Both the position numbers and the translations under genes were made by a program. A stretch of 64,000 bases of DNA from Manduca sexta. Its lineage: Eukaryota; Arthropoda; Insecta; Lepidoptera; Sphingidae. The notes beneath the pieces are model-generated. The model was given only the letters and a program-made list of their open reading frames with translations, ran no database searches and had not been told where the DNA came from. Positions 55,769 to 64,000 of this stretch are shown one piece after another (the stretch's first letter is position 1; each line of letters opens with the position of its first letter). The DNA is taken from NCBI RefSeq assembly GCF_014839805.1, contig NC_051138.1, positions 13,390,983 through 13,454,982 on the forward strand. Direction: 5' to 3'.

Positions 55769-56094
55769 GACACACAGACACTTCAATACGTGTACCCTCA
55801 TTCAACTACACGTATTATACACCCACACACTCAGACCCAAATTTATAAAACCTTGCATTGATGTTTCGCAATTTACTTTATTTTATTATAATGTGTAACA
55901 CGGTATGTAAATCGGTCGCCTACGATACAGGCTGTGCCTAGTGTAGAGACCGAGGTATTGTTTTTGTCCTATGATCTCAATTTAATATTATTAGAATGTT
56001 ACCACCTAAGAGTTATTTGTCTTAGTTCATAAGGAAAATTGTATTTTTGGTAAATTTGATAAATAAATAAATAAATAAAAATAAATAAAATATA

Positions 56095-56300
56095 ACATCA
56101 CGCTATGGCCAATAGGATCGTAGCGTCAACGAACAGATGTTGCAAAAACGTGGAATAATTATTCTATTTGAGAGCTTCCGTTGCGTGCACTACGGGAAGG
56201 CCAGGTACGAAACGGTCATGTGAGACAGAATCGTTCCCCTTAAAAAGATCTATACAATTAATTTTAAAACCAAAGCCCCCGCGACATGTATCAGCCTTGA
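56095..56300 (+). mobile_element. Helitron, 3' continuation after the LINE
   Basis: 'atcacgctatggccaatagg', 'gatgttgcaaaaacgtgg', 'tgagagcttccgttgcgtgc' and 'ttaaaaccaaagcccccgcg' follow the order of the Helitron at 18591-19251 (minus strand). The final hairpin and CTAG are not found, so the 3' end is lost. Confidence 0.8.
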
Positions 56301-57921
56301 TTTTTTGATATAGTGTTAAACGTTCTTTTTACAGTAAACATTATATTAGCAAAAATAATTACAGAATACAATTTTAGACATTATTTTGACAACGTCCAAC
56401 TAGAGAGAATAATAGAATAGTCGCCGCGTGACATACTTATCTTCTCTTCTGCCAGCCTGGCCGCGCAGCCGAATACTTCCGAAAACGCCCGATGTCATCG
56501 GCTAGGATAGCGGTAACAATAGGTAATGCATTGTTTATTGAATTTTAACATAGGTCTGATTTTATCTTGAAACATGAACACTACCTGTTCAAGAACTTAG
56601 CCCAGCTTAAAAGCGAACTAGGCGGGCGGTGTTGCGGAGAAAGGTAGCTAGAAGAGAACAAAAAACAAAATTTAAATAATATCTCAGGATATGTAAAATT
56701 CTTTATATTACATATAAATAATTTTATAAATCCTGTGTACATTTATAATGTTCTTACAATTCACTAACACATTTGAAAAGATACGAAAATATTCTGTAAA
56801 AAAAAACAGCACGAAATAATTGTTATTAATAACAATTTCACATAAAGATGTTTGCCGGCGGAAAATTCCTAAAACTGAATTCCGCAAAACGAGACCACAT
56901 TCGAAATGTACACGGATAGACGAAATAATTTAAAACGATATTATAATGTAAATCGCCACACTTTCGGCGAGCGTTTAAACCTGCCGGTAGTTATGCAAAT
57001 AAAACGTGCGCGTGAAGCCGACGGATTTACTAACCTTATGGTAATTAAATCCACGTGACTTCGCACCTGCAGCTGATCCGCTCTGCAATACAAATGAGAC
57101 TTAAACCACATTAATTTAGGTTTTATAATTTAGAAATATGAAATTATTTATATACGGGAATGGGAAAGTGAGTCTAATACTCCTGGTAGTAAGTCCAGAA
57201 TCCAGATTAACAGACGAGAAGTAATATTTTCCCTTCACTGTCTGTTGACAATTATGTTTAATCGTGCTGGTCTGTTCAAAACTAGCGAGAGAGTTATCTG
57301 ACGATGATGATTACCGTCCATGAATAATGCTGGATAGTTTACAGACCTTCAAGGTAAAGAATGAGAATTACTGAGTGTTAGTTGAAGGTCCTTGAACTAT
57401 TTGAATAAGATAACGAAGTTAAGGGACGTTTCGGTTGAGGCATTTCATGAATGATAGAGGAAGTCTACTAAGGCCTACTTATCGGCTTTCTTCCTGCTAC
57501 GTGGGATGTAACGTAACTGGAAAAATAAGGGGTTGTTGTAATATCTGCCTACCTCTGAGCAGGACAAGAATGCGTGACGGTGTGAATGTACATACTAAAG
57601 TTGACAGGGCATAATCAATGCAACCTGACAAGATCAAAATACAATTCAAATATGACCTCTGAAATACTGGAAATCCGAACAGCGAACATTACTTATGAAT
57701 TTCAAATGGGCACACTTCAACTTTGGATTTATTGACAGTGACACAAATGTTTTATTCAACGTGCTTTTGAGTGTTGAGGCAGCTGCATACTTAACTAAGT
57801 ACTTGATTGGTAAGTCTCTCATGTAAAATTCTGTTTAGTGACTGCCGCTTTGTCTAATTTTGTCGTGAAGCTGTGCAAGCGCGGATGCTTGTTTCAAGGA
57901 TATCTGGGCCAATATAATTAA
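56301..57921. other. AT-rich DNA, no gene seen
   Basis: A few GC-richer patches (56420-56520, 56940-57080) have no recognisable protein or RNA content. Confidence 0.4.
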
Positions 57922-58166
57922 CTGGTGGTAGGATATATTTTATAGCCGCCTGGATAGCGACGTACACAAGATAAGAACCAAACCCAAAGCCTCGATAGTG
58001 GCCCACGTAAGTGTGTCGCGTTCTAAAATCATGAGAGATATGTATATCCGGTTCCAACAGGCAAATATTTGTGTCGCCTTCCGAAGGTTATCGACTCTCA
58101 TCATTCGACATTCTATAAGACCCCACTCCACTTACCATCATTTTGTTGTGCGGGTATAAAAAAAAT
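57922..58166 (-). repeat. Family B repeat, full length
   Basis: On the minus strand it follows a T run, then reads 'tatacccgcacaacaaaatg', 'atggtaagtggagtggggtc', 'ttggaaccggatatacatat', and ends 'tatcctaccaccagt'. Several short insertions distinguish it. Confidence 0.8.
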
Positions 58167-58184
58167 TAAGTATATCATATAAAA

Positions 58185-58502
58185 AGCGGCGATAGCCTAG
58201 TTGGGTGTGGAACGGACTGCAAAGACGAATGTCCGCAGGTTCAAATCACAAGGGTACACACCTCAGATTTTTCTAAAATCATGTGTGTATTCTTTGTGAA
58301 TTTATCGTTCGCTTTAACGGTGAAGGAAAATATCGTGAGGAAACCTGCACATCTGAGAAGTTCTCTATAGGAATTTCGAAGGTGTGTGAAGTCTACCAAT
58401 CCGCACTAGGCCAGCGTGGTGGACTAAGGCCTAATCCCTCTCAGTAGTAGAGGAGGCCCGTGCTCAGCAGTGGGCAAGTATATAATACAGGGCTGATATT
58501 AT
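58185..58502 (+). mobile_element. SINE family A, copy 6, full length
   Basis: TATATCATATAAAA stands at 58171-58184 and 58503-58516, a 14-bp perfect duplication. The head has box A (GATAGCCTAGTTGG) and box B (GGTTCAAATCAC, one change). It ends CAGGGCTGATATTAT with a very short tail. Confidence 0.92.
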
Positions 58503-58516
58503 TATATCATATAAAA

Positions 58517-58783
58517 CATATACCAATAAAAATTACCATGTAAAATATATATATTAAGTATTGTATTGTAGGTGTAAATTTTATTACGGGTCCTTTGTTA
58601 CCTGAAGTAAATAAATAAGTAAAATAAAAAATATATTATTAAATACATGATGCTTACATATACGCAGTTCAGATGGCAGTGTCACACACAGATTTATAAC
58701 TTGAAATTCTGTGTGATACTACCACTGTCAGACATTCGGACGGCTTCCTAACGCCATCGCCATCAAACTTAAAAGTCTGCGGA

Positions 58784-58797
<14 letters not shown>
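58517..58797. other. AT-rich DNA, no gene seen
   Basis: A TTCAAGTTATAAATCTGTG-type segment lies near 58680-58720 without clear meaning. Confidence 0.35.
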
Positions 58798-58879
<82 letters not shown>

Positions 58880-58885
58880 TCCGCA
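58798..58885. repeat. 88-bp AT palindrome with GC-containing ends
   Basis: It starts TGCGGAATATATTATA and ends TATAATATATTCCGCA, with alternating AT between. The whole is its own reverse complement. It is also a microsatellite, so the length is likely polymorphic and may be mis-assembled. Confidence 0.9.
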
Positions 58886-59699
58886 TAGTCGATTTTAGGA
58901 TGTCAAAGCACAGACGACGTATATATACGTAATTATATTGTTAGCATTTCTATACTTCTCATGATAATTAAATAAAAAAAAAGACAAGCGACTCTTCCCG
59001 TTTGTCATTTAAATTTCCTAAAAAAAAATTGTCGGTAGACCAAATTTGACCCAAATTCAAACAGGCTTCACGTATTACCGAGAAGATTCAACTTCTACTT
59101 ATCAACGCCCTGGCCAAGATAAACGCAAAATGTTTACTTTCTTCGTCTTTCTTGTCAATCTATACAACTCAAGTAACCTATACTGTGATATTGGTCCAAA
59201 CATAGCCTTTCTGTAATGTGAGAAGGCCAGGCAAAATTATAACAATTTTGTGTGATCAAATGATATTAAAAGCATAATATTATTACTAGGTAATTGTCAT
59301 TACTCTATTATAACAAGAAGCTCTCTTTGTTCCCAACTGAGGAGTTTTTATTCTATTCTATTAAATACAACGCCGAAATTCATTAATTATTTAATTTCTT
59401 TTTTGTAGCTACCCACATCTCCGAGCAGATTTACGAGTTTAAAAGTAAAAGACGTTTATGCATAATTGGGACAATTTATTTGCAAATTTTCTCAATCAAC
59501 TCAGTGGTTCCGTGATCGGCATCCTTTTGGTAGGCAAGGGTCACAAGGTGGCAAAATTAACTAAAGGCGGGCCATACGTTTAACATTAAACCTAGAAACC
59601 CTGCTTTAGATGCGCCTACTCTTAATTTCATACATTTATTTTGATGTTTAAGCCTTATTACAAAACAATTAGCCACAAACAGAACGTTCGCGGGTCTAC
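58886..59699. other. AT-rich DNA, no gene seen
   Basis: Nothing recognisable. Confidence 0.4.
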
Positions 59700-59970
59700 G
59701 TGTTTACTTTTATTTATTTAAACTTATATACAGTAATTTGTACAGGTGGATCTAATGCCTCAGGCATTCACAAATAGTTAACCTTTGAGTGATGCAAAGA
59801 TAAGGCAATTTCGGTGAACATATATAAACATACATAAAACAATACATTCGTAAAACATACATATTTATATAAATACAAATATACAAATTAAACAACTTCT
59901 AACAAACATCCAAATGTCTTCACAAACTTTCATATTTTTAATATGAATAGTAAGTATGAAGTAGGATAAA
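59700..59970 (-). mobile_element. Worn LINE 3' UTR and element-end fragment
   Basis: On the minus strand it has 'tgcctgaggcattagatcca' and ends in AAATAAATAAAAGT, like tails of CR1/Jockey LINEs of Lepidoptera. The adjoining 'aacaaacatccaaatgtctt' and 'cacaaactttcatattttta' (59895-59945) recur in weaker form at 32300-32345. Confidence 0.5.
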
Positions 59971-60254
59971 ATATGTATTTTTACCACATATTTGGTACAC
60001 GACTAAATAACAAAGTTCGCCTCACACAAACTTCAGAGGTTAATTAACAGTAATAAATCAATTAGACGGAAGTAATTAATTATGGTGAGGAAATATGTAA
60101 TGTATTCTACGAGATGTGCCGAGTAACTTGAAATGTACTTACGTAGAAAACTTCTTGACGATGAAGGAGTTCCAATACATACTACTTTGTGATAAGGTTC
60201 TAACATCCAGGTAGGTATTATCATTTTGTCTGCTTAGTTACTTTTTATCTCGAA
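59971..60254. other. AT-rich DNA, no gene seen
   Basis: Nothing recognisable. Confidence 0.35.
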
Positions 60255-60380
60255 CTAGCTTCTGCTCGTGGCTCTGTCCGCGTTATAATTTTTCTGGGAG
60301 TAAGTAAGTTAAAGTCTCGCTTTATATTTGCTGGGATACAACGTGTACAAACATACAGACAGGCAAAATTCTAGAAGCAG
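60255..60380 (-). mobile_element. Helitron 3' end, worn
   Basis: On the minus strand 'cgcggacagagccacgagca' followed by GAAG and CTAG (60258-60255) matches the 3' end of the Helitrons at 18591 and 45139, but the hairpin has lost pairs. The 5' end is not found. Confidence 0.6.
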
Positions 60381-60997
60381 TTGTTTTGGCTAATTTTACT
60401 TTCCTAATGACCCCAGTGTTTAAGTTTTTCTTCAAAATATATAACATACAGTAATCGGCCTGTTACAATTTTATTATAATACGTAATGATAAATAGTTAA
60501 TTGATAATATTACTAAAAAATCTAAAAAATAAAAATCAGTAAAAATTAACCGGTTGGACTTAGAATATCATTCTACAAAATTGATTATGAAAACTATTTA
60601 ATTGAAATATTGCGATGTGTTCATATTATTTAGTCATTTTACAAAATTAAAAACAAAATGATAACGGCAACAGGTAATTAGTTTAAACAAAAACTCGTAT
60701 TTTTGTTACCTTCAGTAATTAGATGCTATATTGCATAATCTACAGACAGTGTTTTTGTGTAAGAATATAATTGGTCTGATAGTAATGGAACAATACAAAC
60801 ATATAGATAAAACATCGACAACGCTTCGGAATTTACATTTTCTAGTTAAATATTTTTATTTCTTTTTATAAATTAAGTATAGCATTCAAACCGGAGCTCA
60901 ACAGTGTTTCCACAATACTTTGCGACGGAATTAAACATTACGGTGATATCTATTCAGACGCAGCTTGCGTATTTTGTTTATAAGCACTCAGCATAGT
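60381..60997. other. AT-rich DNA, no gene seen
   Basis: Nothing recognisable. Confidence 0.35.
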
Positions 60998-61230
60998 CAC
61001 TCCACTGTATCTGATGGTAAGTGGAGTGGGGTCAAATAAAATGTCGATTGTCGGCTGATGGGAAATGTTACCCCTCGGCAGTCGACACAATTAGGCCGGC
61101 TTGTTAGAATCACATGTAAATAAACTGATCTCGGAACGCGACACACTTACGTGGGCCACTATGACGGGTTTTAACCTTGTGTACGGTGGTCGCTATCCGG
61201 GCGGATATAAAATATATCCTACCACCAGCA
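60998..61230 (+). repeat. Family B repeat, full length
   Basis: Contains in order 'ctgatggtaagtggagtggg', 'gtcgattgtcggctgatggg', 'cctcggcagtcgacacaatt', 'cggaacgcgacacacttacg' and 'aaatatatcctaccaccagc'. This is one of the best-preserved copies. Confidence 0.85.
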
Positions 61231-61559
61231 TTAATCAAGATCGCGAAATGTGCAATTGTTATTGGTTGTGTACATTTAGTAGATAAATATCGGCCGAAAG
61301 ACGGAATAAAGGCACTAATTGCACTGATATTATTTTTATTTGCTCGTCTTCTTGATTGCAAGTACTAGCACAGACGCCGTTGTAAAAGTAGAACTGCCAT
61401 TTAAATTTGTAAAAGTACGCTATGCTGTTCCCGTGACAAATTTGAACGTGACACGGGAGAGAAATTTACAACAAATAAAGAACTATTTCGCAGTCGTCCG
61501 CTGTTCATATTATACAAAGAATGTTTTGGGGCTGTGCCGTGTCAACTAATGAGTATGAT

Positions 61560-61680
61560 AAGAGTGCTCATCTCCAGGTTAGGCAACGGCTTGGTATTGC
61601 AATATCCATGGACGGCGGATGCTGCTTACCATCAGGTGGAACGCTTGCTCGTTTGTCTAATAAGGCAATAAAAAAAACAT
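61560..61680 (+). repeat. Family E repeat
   Basis: 'gttaggcaacggcttggtat', 'tccatggacggcggatgctg', 'cttaccatcaggtggaacgc' and 'ttgctcgtttgtctaataag' then AATAAAAAAA. The A-run end suggests a retroposed 3' end. Confidence 0.65.
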
Positions 61681-63094
61681 GGAATATAATGGGTGAAGTT
61701 CAGAAAAAGGACAAAAGGCAACTAGTAATATGATGCTTTATATAAATACAATAAGGACGAATTTATATGAATTTATATGATATTATGTACCTACAGAAAA
61801 CATAACTTCTTCCAAAATACGATGCATAAAACATAGGTAATATAAATTCATTTTTACATTGGCTGCGTTAGTGACATTCTAACAGACCGTCTATCACCCT
61901 AATGCATAAAATGAATAAGTCTTATTACCACACACGCGCGCACACAGTATACGGACTATACATTTCTTAAAAATTAAATAAAACAGTGGATGAACATTGC
62001 TGCTACCATTTCTTACAATTTGTATCTTTTACCCTCATAATAACAAGCAGAGAAGGAGTCTAAAGCACCCTCATATACTTATCCTATTTTGTCAAATGGC
62101 CCAAAAACGTTGAAAAGAGAGACAAATATTATGCTATATGAAACTTAGTCACTTTTACGATGCCGAATTAAAAAGCAAGTATTACTTCTACGCTAGTCAT
62201 TGTTCTTAGCTTTTACCTGTCTTCAGATTAATTCCTATCAACTACATCAAGTTAACCTAAAAAGTTGTTAGATATTGGTTTACATTTAAGTCCATTTTTA
62301 AATTTCATAAAAGTCAACATACACATTAAGTATAACAAAAATGTCCACTAGAAAGATATTTCTGCATCAAGCCGCGAAATTAATGAAGTAAGCATGATTA
62401 TAGCGGTCCATTAATAAATCTGTTTGCACTATTACTCATCGCCTTGAAGATATGTTTACTGATTTATTAATTTGAGGTCTATTTTAATCTTTGTTGTATT
62501 ATCAACTCATGGTCATCGTCACTGTCGAACACTGATGCAAATTAAAAATATAAAAAATTGTAGCTAGACTTTTGATGTATTTACGTTGACTACAGCACAA
62601 ACAAATAAAAAATAATTAACACAATAAAGTTTTATAAAGAATAGGTATTTTTAATAAGAAATAATATTGAAATGGAGAAATTGTTTCATTTCCTCTGTAT
62701 TAATGATATGCTTGTTAATATTTGATTTGCTATCTTCTTTTGTTCTGTTTTTAATCTATTATAAAAGCTATGGAGTACGTGATAAAAAAAGGAAATCCAA
62801 TTAATTGCTTAGACTATGATTGATAAAGAATGGACTCAGCAACACCGTCACAACTTAAGCACTTTTTAGAAAGAAATTATACAATCGTAAGCCGATACTT
62901 GTTTCTATTAATACAGATAATTTAATTTTACCGGTGCTAGGTCTCTATAAGTGATACTCCACCTGGGTAGGTACCACCACAATGTCTATTTCCGGTTTGA
63001 AGAACATTGCAGCCTGCGTAACTAGTGAATATAATAAGACTTAACATATCATGTCTTAGGATGGAATAGCAAACAATACTTTGTAATTCAAGGT
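61681..63094. other. AT-rich DNA, no gene seen
   Basis: Nothing recognisable over 1.4 kb. Confidence 0.4.
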
Positions 63095-63188
63095 GTTAGA
63101 TGGTGTTTCTATTTTTTATGGGCGGTCGTATCGCTTACCGTCAGGTGAACGGCAAGCATGGCGCATCATTCAAAGCAATATAAAAAAA
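63095..63188 (+). repeat. Family E repeat, short copy
   Basis: 'atgggcggtcgtatcgctta', 'ccgtcaggtgaacggcaagc' and a final AATATAAAAAAACC parallel the copy at 61560. Confidence 0.6.
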
Positions 63189-63814
63189 CCTACTGAAAGA
63201 GCAGCAATTATATCTATGTATATATATATTATATCTATGCACGATCTATATCTATATATATGCACGATCGTTTTATCTCCCTCACATTTTTTTTGTACGT
63301 ATTGACAGACGGATATTGACGCACAAGCCATTCTCTGCACTAAATCAAAATCCATTTCATTAGCAAATGACCATATAAATTCCATATTGGTCATGTGTGA
63401 TTTAAAACGTTACCATCGCATTAATGAATTAAGATTACAATTTAATGTACACTTGCAGACATTCAATTAATCATAATGGTCAGTTAAGCTTTCTTTAATC
63501 TTTGTAATATCTTCTACTTCGTAATTATTAAACACTTACTGAAATCACACCGCTGAAACCGGTGGATGTAAAAGCATGGAATTTTAAACACGAAATCTTT
63601 AATAGCGTACGTGATCAGTATACTAAGAGACTGTTTAACAACTTCTGAGTAAATGCTACTCGTCTCATAAATGTATAAGCCGACCAAATACAAAAGCCTG
63701 ACTCTGGTTTATGCTAAATAATAAATATGTATTATCTACATTAGTTGTTTAATGCAATAATTGAAAAATACTTGACACATGTCCGGGTTCGAATAATTCA
63801 AGTACCTTTTTAAA
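63189..63814. other. AT-rich DNA, no gene seen
   Basis: Nothing recognisable. Confidence 0.4.
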
Positions 63815-64000
63815 ACGGCACGGAGAGCGATGGTAAGTAGGATGGCATTCAGACAGAGTATCGACTGATGTGAGATAATCCCTCGCCAGTCGACATAATT
63901 ACGCTGGACTTTTCGAAACCGAATGTACAGAAGCTGATTCCGGAACGCGACTTAAGTGGATCATTGTGGCTTTATGCTCTAACTACGGTTGCTGTCCGGA
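63815..64000 (+). repeat. Family B repeat, runs off the window
   Basis: 'agcgatggtaagtaggatgg', 'atcgactgatgtgagataat', 'ctcgccagtcgacataatta' and 'ttccggaacgcgact' follow the family order; the last part lies beyond base 64000. Confidence 0.75.

Larger units (their letters stand above)
49691..56094 (+). mobile_element. CR1-like LINE with mariner inserted between its ORFs
   Basis: Both ends are deduced from the interrupted Helitron: the left break is after 'ggctata' and the right break before 'atcacgctatgg'. The LINE has a 5' UTR of about 0.4 kb, a decayed ORF1, a decayed ORF2 and a 3' UTR with an AC microsatellite, and ends in ATAAATAAATAAA units. Without the 1.3-kb mariner it is about 5.1 kb, so it is near full length. 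Confidence 0.83.

Noticed and set aside
61340..61549. 69-codon frame next to a family B copy
   Set aside because: Short, without domain or conserved motif.

Overview
The window is nuclear DNA from an insect, almost certainly a moth or butterfly (Lepidoptera). The background is AT-rich with no recognisable host exon. The repeats are of lepidopteran type: tRNA-derived SINEs with ATT tails, short Helitrons ending in a GC hairpin followed by CTAG, RTE-type LINE tails containing 'cagcagtggac...ggctgatgatga', a maT (DD37D) mariner, and a CR1-like LINE whose ORF1 carries a PHD finger plus a domain like baculovirus FP protein. These assignments rest on family motifs I can read; no database search was run.

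Layout. 1-2982: 3' part of a Copia LTR retrotransposon, broken by frameshifts, ending in one LTR and inserted into a SINE (2983-3134). 3273-10314: a full-length LINE of the R1/LOA/I group with two open, overlapping ORFs, a CACCCC-rich tandem repeat in its 5' UTR, two 3'-UTR hairpins, a poly(A) tail and a perfect 12-bp target-site duplication. 10327-14842: unassigned AT-rich DNA. 15398-17804: a rearranged Ty3/gypsy composite bounded by two 303-bp LTRs in inverted orientation, with a 4-bp duplication outside and a hairpin-forming minisatellite inside. 18403-49140: AT-rich DNA with many short elements (family A and C SINEs, Helitrons, TA-, TTAA- and 8-bp-TSD MITEs, RTE relics, a GC-rich island, and an unclassified repeat called family B here). 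49577-56300: a three-layer nest in which a Helitron is split by a CR1-like LINE, which is itself split by a 1.3-kb mariner. 56300-64000: more AT-rich DNA with SINE A, family B, Helitron ends and an 88-bp AT palindrome.

How the parts work together. Only the R1-group LINE still has apparently complete enzymatic ORFs (endonuclease, reverse transcriptase, RNase H). A truncated LINE tail at 34177-34475 shares its 3' hairpin with the same 15-nt loop, so it was probably mobilised by the same kind of machinery. SINE A copies have 13-16 bp duplications and ATT tails, so they depend on a different LINE that is not in the window. The mariner transposase has one frameshift; the Copia, gypsy and CR1 genes have several breaks each.

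Most notable: the inverted-LTR insertion, the minisatellite whose hairpin arms co-vary around a nearly constant AGTGAGTC loop, and the LINE 3' hairpin that keeps its loop while its stem changes by compensation. No CRISPR array, rRNA gene or functional tRNA gene was seen.
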